A stretch of DNA of 40,691 bases from Ornithomonoglobus_A sp045612845 (lineage in GTDB: Bacteria > Bacillota > Clostridia > UBA1381): positions 1 to 40,691 of the forward strand of contig JAZKZV010000014.1 in assembly GCA_045612845.1 (NCBI GenBank). Reading direction: 5' to 3'. Position 1 is the first letter of the stretch. Each line of letters starts with the position of its first letter. Below, piece after piece: positions 26,869 to 34,134 of this stretch. A program made the position numbers and the translations under genes. The notes under the pieces are model-generated. The model saw nothing but the letters and a program-made list of their open reading frames with translations, was not told the DNA's origin and ran no database searches.

Positions 26869-27762
26869 ATGCTGACATCTCAAAGTATAAAAGAAAAAGC
26901 TGAAAAGCTTGGTGCAACCCTTTGCAGGATAGGAAAAGTCTATGAAGAAGAAAATCCGCAAAGAGATCCTAAAATGATTTTGCCTAATGCAAAATCGATA
27001 ATTGGGTTTGGTTTTGCAGTTCCCAAAGGCTTATACAAATCAATGAAAAACGGAAATCAGTTTTATACATACACAACATTGGGAGTTAAATATATTGACG
27101 AAGAAATGGCAGAAATTCTTCTTCTTAAAATGGGGGCGTTAATCGAAAACGAGGGCTACGACGCCTGTCTTCAGAAGGCAATTCCGAATCTCAGAATAAA
27201 GGGAGACAAAACAACAAATCCCGAAGTTGTTGATACATACGAGCTTATTCACGCAGAGGCTGTTGAAGATGGAAAGCCTGTGCCTGATGTTATAATCGAC
27301 TTCGGAAAAGCGGCTAAAGCCTGCGGTCTTGGTGAAACCGGTTTAAATGGCAAAATTATAAATAAAGAATATGGACCTTTTATGCGTTATTGCTTTATTA
27401 TAACAGATGCTCCTTTGGAATGTGATGAATCGTTAAAAGAAGATATTTGTGATAAATGTGGAGAATGTATAAAAGCCTGCCCGGGAAATGCGATAGATAA
27501 AAACGGACTTGATACTTGGCAGTGCAGCGTTTATTATAAAGGGGCGCATAAATCAAATCCGTTTATAACTGATGAGTTTTTAAAAGATAACCTTGAAAGA
27601 GAAGCCATATTAAATGGTGATAAAAAATTTGATTGTCAAAGTGCGAGAGAAATATTTAAAGAAATGAATTTTCTTCCTAATACTCAATGGGGATATGCAC
27701 CCTGTCTTTGCGGAAGAAAATGTGATATAGCCTGCTATGAGCATATAAAGGGGGAACTTTAG
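26869..27762 (+). CDS. QueG/reductive-dehalogenase-like Fe-S protein, paralogue 2
   Basis: 297 residues, start directly after the previous stop with AAAGGAG upstream. The N-terminal domain carries AKAACGLGETGLNGKIINKE, as in the other copies. Ferredoxin motifs are Cys194-x2-Cys197-x2-Cys200-x3-Cys204-Pro, Cys219 (TWQCSVYY) and the C-terminal set Cys279, Cys281, Cys285, Cys289 (CLCGRKCDIAC). Spacing in the last set differs by one residue from paralogue 3. It lacks the insertion of paralogue 1. The close match to paralogue 3 suggests a recent tandem duplication followed by divergence, perhaps as subunits of a hetero-complex. Confidence 0.75.
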   Translation: MLTSQSIKEKAEKLGATLCRIGKVYEEENPQRDPKMILPNAKSIIGFGFAVPKGLYKSMKNGNQFYTYTTLGVKYIDEEMAEILLLKMGALIENEGYDACLQKAIPNLRIKGDKTTNPEVVDTYELIHAEAVEDGKPVPDVIIDFGKAAKACGLGETGLNGKIINKEYGPFMRYCFIITDAPLECDESLKEDICDKCGECIKACPGNAIDKNGLDTWQCSVYYKGAHKSNPFITDEFLKDNLEREAILNGDKKFDCQSAREIFKEMNFLPNTQWGYAPCLCGRKCDIACYEHIKGEL

Positions 27763-27763
27763 G

Positions 27764-28699
27764 ATGAGAGAAAAAATAATTGAGCTTGCAAAAGCAAATG
27801 GTGCGGATATAGTGGGCTTTGCATCTTCAGAACGCTTTGAAAAAGATAACCCGATATTTAAAATAATGCCTGAAACAAAAACTGTAATTGGCTTAGCATT
27901 CAGAGTTTTAAGGGGTATCTGCAGAGGCATAGAGGAAGGTACAACATATTATCAATATACAACAATGGCAGTTGAAAATATGGAAGAAACAATTATGCCT
28001 ATGGCTCAGCTTAAGGTTGCTATGCTGATTGAAAAAGAAAGTTATACTGCTCTTCCCCAAAGAAAACATCAGCAGATTATGAAAGAACATGACAGCACAA
28101 ATCCTGAAGTAGCGTATGATGCAGTATATAGAGATAAGGGAGCAGAAGTACAGATGGATTTTCTTGATACTGCCGTAAAGTGCGGACTAGGGGAAAAAGG
28201 ACTATATGATGTGTTGTTAACAGATGATTTCGGGCCTTTAGTGAGATACTGTTTCATACTTACAGATGCAGAAATTGAAGAAACGGAAATTGTAAAGCCT
28301 CATCTTTGTGATAAATGTGGTAAATGTGTAAAAGCCTGTCCGGGTAAAGCAATAGATGAAAACGGAAATGTTGACCCTTGGCAATGCGCAGTATATTATA
28401 ATGGAGCGAACGGAACAAAAAATCCTTTTATGCCGCCGGAAGCTTTTGAAAAGTTTGACAACAGATTAGAGATTATTGCAGGTGAAGCGAAAGTAACGCC
28501 TGAAACTGCAAAGAAAATTCTCGATAATATATATTTTTATCCTCCTGCACAGCACGCATATCAATGTTCAATCTGTGGACGTGCCTGTGATATAGCATGT
28601 TATATTCACTTGGAGGAAAAAGGAATCATTACGAAAAAATTTAAAACACCCTTTAGAAAAAGAGAGGAATGGAAATATGATGTAGAAGATTTCAGATAA
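27764..28699 (+). CDS. QueG/reductive-dehalogenase-like Fe-S protein, paralogue 3
   Basis: 311 residues, ATG one base after the previous stop. Shares FRVLRGICRGIEEGTTYYQY with paralogue 1 (FRIPRGVQRGIEEGTQFYQY), so it is a link between copies 1 and 2. Clusters: Cys182-x2-Cys185-x2-Cys188-x3-Cys192-Pro, Cys208 (PWQCAVYY) and Cys268-x2-Cys271-x3-Cys275-x3-Cys279 (CSICGRACDIAC). No Tat signal or membrane anchor, unlike respiratory reductive dehalogenases, so it acts in the cytoplasm. It is the last gene of unit A, followed by the shared repeat and a strong terminator. The reaction is unknown; reductive removal of a substituent or of an epoxide-like oxygen is the family precedent. Confidence 0.75.
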   Translation: MREKIIELAKANGADIVGFASSERFEKDNPIFKIMPETKTVIGLAFRVLRGICRGIEEGTTYYQYTTMAVENMEETIMPMAQLKVAMLIEKESYTALPQRKHQQIMKEHDSTNPEVAYDAVYRDKGAEVQMDFLDTAVKCGLGEKGLYDVLLTDDFGPLVRYCFILTDAEIEETEIVKPHLCDKCGKCVKACPGKAIDENGNVDPWQCAVYYNGANGTKNPFMPPEAFEKFDNRLEIIAGEAKVTPETAKKILDNIYFYPPAQHAYQCSICGRACDIACYIHLEEKGIITKKFKTPFRKREEWKYDVEDFR

Positions 28700-28906
28700 T
28701 CTAGGAAGAGTATATACTGCTATATAAAATAATAATTTATAAAAATAAAAATTCATTGGGTATTGAATAAATTGACTTTGCCTACTAAGAATTAAAGAAT
28801 GTTACGGAAGTTTGGTCAAGAAACATCTGGGAGAAATCTTTAATCTGGGATATTTTAAACAAAACGGAAGATTTGATATAAAACTGTTAAATTTATAGAA
28901 GCAGAG
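28700..28906. other. AT-rich spacer with a short unassigned open stretch
   Basis: After the last Fe-S gene there is no recognisable gene. One plus-strand frame is open from 28776 to TAG 28896-28898 and reads IKECYGSLVKKHLGEI then FNLGYFKQNGRFDIKLLNL. It has no start codon and may be a gene scrap. The repeat copy begins at 28907. Confidence 0.3.
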
Positions 28907-28932
28907 TGGCATCTAAACTGTTCGGCTCTTCC
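28907..28932 (+). repeat. Shared short repeat, copy 2
   Basis: TGGCATCTAAACTGTTCGGC followed by TCTTCC. It matches copy 3 (31847-31872) at 24 of 26 positions and directly abuts the terminator hairpin at 28931-28971. Confidence 0.75.
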
Positions 28933-28971
28933 AAACAAAATACCACCCAAACGGGTGGTATTTTTGTTTGG
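28931..28971. terminator. Bidirectional terminator between unit A operon and LysR gene
   Basis: TACCACCC, loop AAAC and GGGTGGTA form the core stem. The flanks CCAAACAAAA and TTTTTGTTTGG extend it to about 18 pairs with one bulge. A T-tract follows on the plus strand and an A-tract precedes it, so it can end transcripts of the Fe-S operon and of the convergent LysR gene. Confidence 0.88.
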
Positions 28972-28995
28972 CATTTAAACTTGTTCAAACAGCCA

Positions 28996-29889
28996 CTAAT
29001 ACTTATGGATGATTTCAAAAGGATTATTTTCCTTAACATATTTCATGAACTTTTCCATAGAACTGAATTTATAAGAGTCTTTTTTCCATACAAGACTTGC
29101 ATCGAAATATATGGGGTTTTCAGTCGGGATTGCAACAAAATCATGATTTGTTTTTGTCAATTCTCTGAATGTGAAGCCTATGGCGATATTATTAGATATC
29201 AAAGTCAGCATAGTAGAAAGCTGGTTGGTTTGAAGAATGATATTAGGTTCTACTTTTTCGGAATCGAACCATTTCTTTATTTCCGCTGTCTGGAAAAAAC
29301 TATTTTCAAACAAAACCAATGGTACATCTTTAAGATTTCTTGGTGAAACGAATTCATGATTTGCAATTTTGTTATCCTTTGATGCACAGCATACAATTTC
29401 CAGTTTAGACACATTTATAGCACTGTATTTTGTGTCCAGAGGCTTATTTTGGAGTAGGAACACCATATCCAAATAGTTTTTAGAAAGTTTATCAAGAAGT
29501 TCGCTACGTCCGCCCTCAACAATTTCAAGAGTGATATCGGGATGCGATTCACAAAAATCACGGTAAATGTGTGGAAGAATTAGGGAGCCAATCATAGGCG
29601 GAACTCCTAATTTTAATATTCTGCGCTCGTTGCCCATATCTTTCATAATACTTTCCACTTGATTGGTTCTGCCGAGTATATCCTGACACATTTCGAACAA
29701 GACCTTGCCTTCTTTTGTCAGCTCCATACCTTGATGGCGTCGGATAAAGAGAGACACACCAAATTCATCCTCTAAAGCTTTTATTGCTGATGACAGGGAT
29801 GGTTGTGATATAAAAAGATATTCAGATGCATCCGAAAGAGAGCCGTGTACACATACTGTATAAAAATATTTAAGCTGGTTTAAGTTCAT
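28996..29889 (-). CDS. LysR-family transcriptional regulator (unit B)
   Basis: 297 residues, complement ATG with AGAGGTG upstream. The N-terminal winged helix-turn-helix is MNLNQLKYFYTVCVHGSLSD then ASEYLFISQPSLSSAIKALE, textbook LysR. The rest (about 90-297) is the periplasmic-binding-protein-like effector domain. It is divergent from the tartrate-dehydrogenase-like gene at 30001, with a T-N11-A dyad between them, so it should control that operon and itself. An organic acid such as tartrate or malate is a plausible inducer, by analogy with other LysR/dehydrogenase pairs. Confidence 0.93.
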   Translation of the reverse strand: MNLNQLKYFYTVCVHGSLSDASEYLFISQPSLSSAIKALEDEFGVSLFIRRHQGMELTKEGKVLFEMCQDILGRTNQVESIMKDMGNERRILKLGVPPMIGSLILPHIYRDFCESHPDITLEIVEGGRSELLDKLSKNYLDMVFLLQNKPLDTKYSAINVSKLEIVCCASKDNKIANHEFVSPRNLKDVPLVLFENSFFQTAEIKKWFDSEKVEPNIILQTNQLSTMLTLISNNIAIGFTFRELTKTNHDFVAIPTENPIYFDASLVWKKDSYKFSSMEKFMKYVKENNPFEIIHKY

Positions 29890-29911
29890 AGAATTTCACC
29901 TCTGAAACATT

Positions 29912-29930
29912 ATATAGCTTTTTTCTATAT
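29912..29930. promoter_or_regulatory. LysR-type operator dyad
   Basis: ATATAG, seven bases, CTATAT form a perfect dyad. It contains a centred T-N11-A (T 29915, A 29927), the usual LysR box. It lies between the regulator start (29889) and the -35 box of the plus-strand operon. Confidence 0.65.
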
Positions 29931-29949
29931 TTGTCAACATATTATATAT

Positions 29950-29978
29950 TTTACAAAACTGCAAATCAATGTTATAAT
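29950..29978 (+). promoter_or_regulatory. Sigma-A-type promoter of unit B operon
   Basis: TTTACA (29950-29955), a 17-base spacer and TATAAT (29973-29978), followed by the ribosome-binding site ACGGAGG (29986-29992) and ATG 30001. The short leader leaves no room for a riboswitch. Confidence 0.7.
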
Positions 29979-30000
29979 ATAAAAAACGGAGGTATTTAAA

Positions 30001-31074
30001 ATGAATGTTCATAAAATAGCAGTAATAGCAGGCGATGGTATAGGTCCTGAGGTAATTAGCGAAGGAGTTAAGGTTCTTGATAAGGTTTCAGAAATTGATG
30101 GTAATTTTCGCTTTGAATTCACCTATTTTCCCTGGGGTTGTGACTATTATAAGGAAACGGGAAAGATGATGGCAGATGACGGCATAGAACAATTAAAAGA
30201 GTTTGATGCTATATTTTTAGGTGCTGTAGGTGCTCCTGGAGTACCTGACCATATTTCGCTCTGGGATTTGCTTTTGGTAATCAGAAAAAGCTTTGATCAA
30301 TACATAAATCTTCGTCCCGTAAAGCTTCTAAATGGTGCACCCAATGTCTTAAAAGATGCAGCACCCGAAGACGTAGATATGATTTTTGTCAGAGAAAATA
30401 CGGAGGGAGAATATGCAGGCAGCGGTAGTTGGCTGTTCAAAGATAAGCCTAATGAGGTTGTAATTCAGAATGGAGTTTTTTCGCGAAAGGGCTGTGAGCG
30501 GGTTATTCGATATGCCTATGAGCTTGCCAAGGCAGAGAACAAAACACTTACAAGCATAAGTAAAGGAAACGCGCTTAATTACTCTATGGTTTTTTGGGAC
30601 CAAATATTTGCAGAGGTAGGCAAAGAGTTTCCCGAGGTTAACACATACTCTTATCTTGTTGATGCAGCAAGTATGTTTATGATTAAAGATCCGAAAAGAT
30701 TTGAAATTGTTGTAACTTCGAATTTATTCGGAGATATATTAACAGACTTGGGTGCTGCCATTGCCGGTGGGATGGGATTGGCTGCCGGTGCTAATCTCAA
30801 TCCTGAACGAGAATACCCTTCTATGTTTGAACCTATTCACGGTAGTGCTCCTGACATTGCAGGAACAGGAAGGGCTAATCCATTGGCAACAGTATGGTCT
30901 GCTAGTCAAATGCTTGAATTTTTTGGATATTCAAAGTGGGCAGATTGTTTAATAGATTTAATCGAAAATGTGCTTGCCGAAGGTAAGGTGTTAACCCCTG
31001 ACCTTGGTGGGAATGCGAGGACTGCAGAGGTTGGCGATGAAATTATAAGGAAATTACAGGAGGCAACATTATGA
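30001..31074 (+). CDS. Tartrate dehydrogenase/decarboxylase or D-malate dehydrogenase-like enzyme
   Basis: 357 residues of the isocitrate/isopropylmalate dehydrogenase family. IAVIAGDGIGPEV opens the Rossmann-like fold, and RENTEGEYAG and DAASMFMIKDP hold substrate and metal contacts. NLFGDILTDLGAAIAGGMGL is the family signature and EPIHGSAPDIAGTGRANP the NAD-binding loop. VPDHISLWDLLLVIRKSFDQ followed by YINLRPVKLL is the pattern of tartrate/D-malate dehydrogenases rather than of LeuB. The reaction would be NAD- and Mn/Mg-dependent oxidation, with or without decarboxylation, of a 2-hydroxyacid. It overlaps the next gene in ATGA and is divergent from LysR. The exact 2-hydroxyacid is uncertain. 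Confidence 0.88.
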   Translation: MNVHKIAVIAGDGIGPEVISEGVKVLDKVSEIDGNFRFEFTYFPWGCDYYKETGKMMADDGIEQLKEFDAIFLGAVGAPGVPDHISLWDLLLVIRKSFDQYINLRPVKLLNGAPNVLKDAAPEDVDMIFVRENTEGEYAGSGSWLFKDKPNEVVIQNGVFSRKGCERVIRYAYELAKAENKTLTSISKGNALNYSMVFWDQIFAEVGKEFPEVNTYSYLVDAASMFMIKDPKRFEIVVTSNLFGDILTDLGAAIAGGMGLAAGANLNPEREYPSMFEPIHGSAPDIAGTGRANPLATVWSASQMLEFFGYSKWADCLIDLIENVLAEGKVLTPDLGGNARTAEVGDEIIRKLQEATL

Positions 31075-31856
31075 AGAACAATATAAAATCGGATATAATA
31101 CCTTTTAAAATGCACGAAAATATTTATTTTATTGGGAGTACAAGAGTTTCGGTGCATTTAATTGAAACAGAAGTTGGTCTTGTTATGATTGATACAGGTT
31201 ATCCCGATATGTATGAACAAATTCTTGATAGTATGAATGAACTTGGTTTTAATCCCAAAGACCTCTGTGCAATATTTCACTCGCATGGTCATATTGATCA
31301 TTTCGGATGTACACAAAAGTTGAAAGAACTGAGTGGAGCAAAAACATATATCAGTTATATTGACAACGATATTGTGAATGGAAAACTCGACCTTTCATGG
31401 GCAGAAGAACTGGGATATGAAAGACTTCCGGTTTTTGATTGTGATGTACTTGTTAAGGACGAAGATAGCTTTTCATTTGGAAATACAACCATTAGGTGCA
31501 TACTTACACCGGGGCATACAGATGGGGTGGTCTCGTTTTTTATAAAAACAGTGACAACAGATAGGGAGATTGTTGCTGCAATGCACGGCGGTGTGGGTTT
31601 TAATACACTCACAACCGAATTTTTAAATAAATATAAATTGTCTTTTCGTTGCAGAGATGCGTTTAAAGAAAGTATTCACAAAGTTATTGATGAGTATGTG
31701 GATATTGTTTTGGGAAATCACCCGCAACAGAATGATACGCAAGGCAAGCTTCAAAAAGTTTTAACGGGCGAGAGTATTGTGGATAATAATGAATGGAAAA
31801 GGTTTCTAAATAAGATTAAGTATGAACTTGATATGAAAATTGCGAATGGCATCTAA
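31071..31856 (+). CDS. Metallo-beta-lactamase-fold hydrolase
   Basis: 261 residues, ATGA overlap with the dehydrogenase gene. FHSHGHIDHFG supplies His72-x-His74-x-Asp76-His77; His149 in TPGHTDG and His217 in GNHPQQ complete the binuclear metal site. Family members hydrolyse thioesters, lactones, phosphodiesters and sulfate esters, among others. With a 2-hydroxyacid dehydrogenase in the same operon, a lactonase or thioesterase step that delivers or removes an acid is plausible. The gene ends inside the shared repeat (copy 3): the codons AAT GGC ATC TAA are part of it, so the last residues may have been supplied by the inserted repeat. Confidence 0.85.
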   Translation: MKNNIKSDIIPFKMHENIYFIGSTRVSVHLIETEVGLVMIDTGYPDMYEQILDSMNELGFNPKDLCAIFHSHGHIDHFGCTQKLKELSGAKTYISYIDNDIVNGKLDLSWAEELGYERLPVFDCDVLVKDEDSFSFGNTTIRCILTPGHTDGVVSFFIKTVTTDREIVAAMHGGVGFNTLTTEFLNKYKLSFRCRDAFKESIHKVIDEYVDIVLGNHPQQNDTQGKLQKVLTGESIVDNNEWKRFLNKIKYELDMKIANGI

Positions 31857-31872
31857 ACTATTCGGATCTTCC
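31847..31872 (+). repeat. Shared short repeat, copy 3, supplies the stop codon of the hydrolase gene
   Basis: TGGCATCTAAACTATTCGGA followed by TCTTCC, 24 of 26 identical to copy 2. It overlaps the 3' end of the hydrolase gene and runs into the terminator that begins at 31872. Confidence 0.75.
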
Positions 31873-31909
31873 TGAAAAAAGACTATTCTTCGGAATAGTC
31901 TTTTTTCAG
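31872..31909. terminator. Perfect 17-bp terminator hairpin with TTCG loop
   Basis: CTGAAAAAAGACTATTC, TTCG, GAATAGTCTTTTTTCAG. The stem is perfect and symmetrical with A- and T-tracts inside, so it can work for the plus-strand hydrolase operon and for the convergent AraC gene. Confidence 0.93.
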
Positions 31910-31955
31910 CTAAATTCGCCTGACGGCGAGCTAAATGTGCTAATGCACGCTAAAT
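31909..31955. repeat. GCTAAAT triple repeat with two mini-hairpins
   Basis: GCTAAAT occurs at 31909, 31930 and 31949 (periods 21 and 19). Between the copies lie TCGCC-TGAC-GGCGA and GTGC-TAAT-GCAC hairpins. The block sits between the terminator and the AraC stop codon and codes for nothing. Confidence 0.6.
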
Positions 31956-31968
31956 TGGTCTAATTAAT

Positions 31969-32772
31969 CTATATCATTTTTGTTTTTCGATATTCAATTG
32001 GAGAAAGTCCATATCTTTTCTTGAAACATCTGGAAAAATAAAATTGATCATAGAATTTGTATTTATCACTTATTTCTCCTATTGACATTTTGTTTTGACG
32101 AATCAGTTGTTCTGCTTCAAACATAACTCTATCAAAAATATATTCGTGTATTGACATTCCCATTTCTTTTTTAAAGTGTTTTGTCAGAGTGCTTTTAGCA
32201 ACAAAAGTATTTTTTAAAATATCGGTTAAAGAAAGTTGTAAAGAAAGATTGTTGCTGATATAGGATATAGCATCTAAAACACACGGAGAAAACGTCTTTT
32301 CTTTTAGCGGAATGTTATTTTTAATTAAAATGGTAAATAATACATTTTCAACGAATTGATTCAAATACAGAGCACTTAAAATATCGTCGTAATTTAAATA
32401 TTCTGTTAAGCTTAAGTAATTAAAGTCGATTTCTTCAAGGTTGATGGGCGCATTGCAATTCTGTAGCAAATCGTGTCCGTCAAATGAGCAAATTTTCAGA
32501 TGAAAATATATGTGCTCCATATGATTTTCACAATTAAAATCAAAAGAGCATCCGCTGGGTAGCAAATACCAATTTTTGGGGGAAAGAACTATTTCTCTTC
32601 CGTCTTTAAAAAAAATCTTTGCATTTCCGTCAGTTATATAGTAAAGCCTTGAATATAGCGGTGCTAAAACTGTTCCGTTCCACGAGCTGTCTACACGAGC
32701 AAATCCGAACAAAATCAGGTTTGTTGTTATTCGATTTGTTAATTCACATAAATTCTTGTTCGATTTATACAT
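31969..32772 (-). CDS. AraC-family transcriptional regulator (unit C)
   Basis: 267 residues from complement ATG 32772, which is 8 bases after GGAG; a TTG two codons earlier is in the same frame but lies too close. The N-terminal part is a cupin-like sensing domain (LYYITDGNAKIFFKDG). The C-terminal part holds two helix-turn-helix motifs (LQLSLTDILKNTFVAKSTLT and MSIGEISDKYKFYDQFYFSR) and ends with GLSPIEYRK, typical of the family. It is divergent from the gene at 32898 and is likely its regulator. Its sequence differs clearly from the unit A regulator. Confidence 0.9.
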   Translation of the reverse strand: MYKSNKNLCELTNRITTNLILFGFARVDSSWNGTVLAPLYSRLYYITDGNAKIFFKDGREIVLSPKNWYLLPSGCSFDFNCENHMEHIYFHLKICSFDGHDLLQNCNAPINLEEIDFNYLSLTEYLNYDDILSALYLNQFVENVLFTILIKNNIPLKEKTFSPCVLDAISYISNNLSLQLSLTDILKNTFVAKSTLTKHFKKEMGMSIHEYIFDRVMFEAEQLIRQNKMSIGEISDKYKFYDQFYFSRCFKKRYGLSPIEYRKTKMI

Positions 32773-32789
32773 AGTCAAAACTCCATATT

Positions 32790-32852
32790 ATGTATTTGAT
32801 TATACATTGAATTTAATAGTGGAAAGTATTATTATAAAATTACATTATACAT
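32790..32852. promoter_or_regulatory. Candidate operator elements of unit C
   Basis: ATGTAT, six bases, ATACAT form a perfect dyad at 32790-32807. ATTATACAT occurs at 32799-32807 and again at 32844-32852, 45 bases apart. Both lie in the divergent region between the AraC start and the AAGGAGG of the 32898 gene. The core promoter is probably in the AT-rich stretch 32825-32865 but no clear -35/-10 pair could be fixed. Confidence 0.4.
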
Positions 32853-32897
32853 ATTATACTTTATAAACATCAAAAAATCAATAAGGAGGAATAAAAA

Positions 32898-33710
32898 ATG
32901 TTATTACGTGATAAATTCTGGTTGTGGGGACATCCTGAAGGTAGGTATAATTTAAATGCGGGGGATTTTGGATGTCCGGATGTATCAAGAATGACTCCAA
33001 TGGAGGGATGTCTATATTTGGGGGTTTCAAATACTTTTATGGTGCCGGTAGGCGTTGATGTAAACAGACGGCAGTATAATAAGTCCTTTAAAACCCTTAA
33101 ACAAGTTGGGTGGGAATGCTTTAATGCATATAAAGAACCGGAACATATTGACAGAATTATTAAAGAAGCGAAAGAATTTCCTAATATCTCATGCGTGGTT
33201 ATAGATGATTTTAAAAGTCCCGACAAAAACGGTGAGCCAAGGTATAAAAACTTGCCGCTGTCTATGTTAGAAGAAATGAACAAAAAACTTCATAACAACG
33301 ATGTGCGCAAGCTTGATTCCTGGATGGTTTTATATACTTTCCAGTTTGGTTTAAATGAAGAAGAGGATAAAGAATTTCAGCCTTATATGGATGAATTTGA
33401 TGGCGTGATTATGTGGACATGGAAGGAAAGCGATGTTCCGTTAATTCCTGAGAAATTTGAAATATTCAAAAAATATACGCCGAAAACCCGTCGCATGGTA
33501 GGATGCTATCTTTACAATTTTGGAGAAGCAAAACAAGCAACCGGAGATGCGGTAAAATGGCAGTTAGACTATTATCGGGAGCTATTGCTGAAAGGTGAAA
33601 TTGAAGGGGTTGTACTTCATACCAATACTATGGCAGATTTAGATTATGAAGCGTATGATGTAGCTGTCGCATGGATGGAAAAACACGGAGATGAGGTTAT
33701 TCCTGATTAG
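32898..33710 (+). CDS. Unrecognised TIM-barrel-like protein, possibly glycosidase-related
   Basis: 270 residues, AAGGAGG 9 bases before ATG, no signal peptide. Regularly spaced strands SCVVIDDF, SWMVLYTFQF, DGVIMWTWKE, RMVGCYLYNF and EGVVLHTNTM alternate with helices and read like a small (beta/alpha)8 barrel. Asp in VVIDDF and Glu in WTWKE are at strand ends where glycosidases carry catalytic acids. It opens with WLWGHPEGRYN. I cannot name a family. It is the only gene of unit C and is regulated by the divergent AraC. The shared repeat (copy 4) follows 65 bases after its stop. Confidence 0.6.
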   Translation: MLLRDKFWLWGHPEGRYNLNAGDFGCPDVSRMTPMEGCLYLGVSNTFMVPVGVDVNRRQYNKSFKTLKQVGWECFNAYKEPEHIDRIIKEAKEFPNISCVVIDDFKSPDKNGEPRYKNLPLSMLEEMNKKLHNNDVRKLDSWMVLYTFQFGLNEEEDKEFQPYMDEFDGVIMWTWKESDVPLIPEKFEIFKKYTPKTRRMVGCYLYNFGEAKQATGDAVKWQLDYYRELLLKGEIEGVVLHTNTMADLDYEAYDVAVAWMEKHGDEVIPD

Positions 33711-33774
33711 AATTAAAGCATAAAGGGTAGGCTTTGCTCAAATATTTTGAATGAAATAGACACAATTTTATGAG

Positions 33775-33800
33775 TGGCATCTAAATCGTTCACTGATTTT
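33775..33800 (+). repeat. Shared short repeat, copy 4 (diverged)
   Basis: TGGCATCTAAATCGTTCACT followed by GATTTT. The first 11 bases are identical to copies 2 and 3; the rest is weaker. No terminator follows; instead an Rhs fragment begins at once. Confidence 0.6.
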
Positions 33801-33804
33801 ATAA

Positions 33805-33987
33805 ATGATGTCGAATATTGTCGTTAATGAGTATTATGATGATGGTAAGCTCAAATCTGTAACATATCCTGCACTTACAGATGGCTCTGTTTTAAAATCC
33901 GAGTATGTATATGACGGTCTTTCGAGATTAACAAGTCTTACAAACTACAAAGGAACAGAAATTCTTTCGAGTTATGCATATACGTAG
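33805..33987 (+). pseudogene. Rhs/YD-repeat protein fragment
   Basis: A 60-codon open stretch contains NEYYDDGKLKSVTYP, YVYDGLSRLTSLTNYKG and LSSYAYT, matching two YD repeats of Rhs-family proteins. It has no ribosome-binding site or signal and stops at TAG 33985-33987, where the frame continues with DKEP as if TAC had mutated to TAG. It is a leftover of a gene thousands of bases long. The following 34000-34100 is AT-rich without a gene. Confidence 0.8.
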
Positions 33988-34134
33988 GATAAAGAACCAT
34001 ATAGGAAAATAAGTTACGAATGCAACATAAATGTCGTGCAATAAAAAATAGCAGTGTGAAATTGGCAAAATTACCGCCTAAAAATGAACTCAATTAAGCT
34101 GAAAAAATCGGGGGGAATAAAATGAAGCAGGAAA

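Noticed and set aside
23737..28699. The Fe-S paralogues as true epoxyqueuosine reductases for tRNA
   Set aside because: Three copies in one inducible operon and altered C-terminal cysteine spacing argue against a housekeeping tRNA role, although homology to QueG is accepted.
28776..28898. Forty-codon open stretch after the third Fe-S gene as a gene
   Set aside because: No start codon or ribosome-binding site and no recognisable family; kept only as part of the spacer description.
28906..29346. 146-residue plus-strand frame opposite the LysR gene
   Set aside because: It crosses the terminator and runs antisense to a clear LysR regulator.
31909..31955. GCTAAAT block as a CRISPR array
   Set aside because: The repeat unit is only 7 bases, spacing is about 20 bases, and the spacers are themselves small hairpins; no cas gene is present.
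21692..33800. The shared repeats as integron attC sites
   Set aside because: There is no attC-like core (GTTRRRY / RYYYAAC), no integron integrase, and the units are far larger than integron cassettes.
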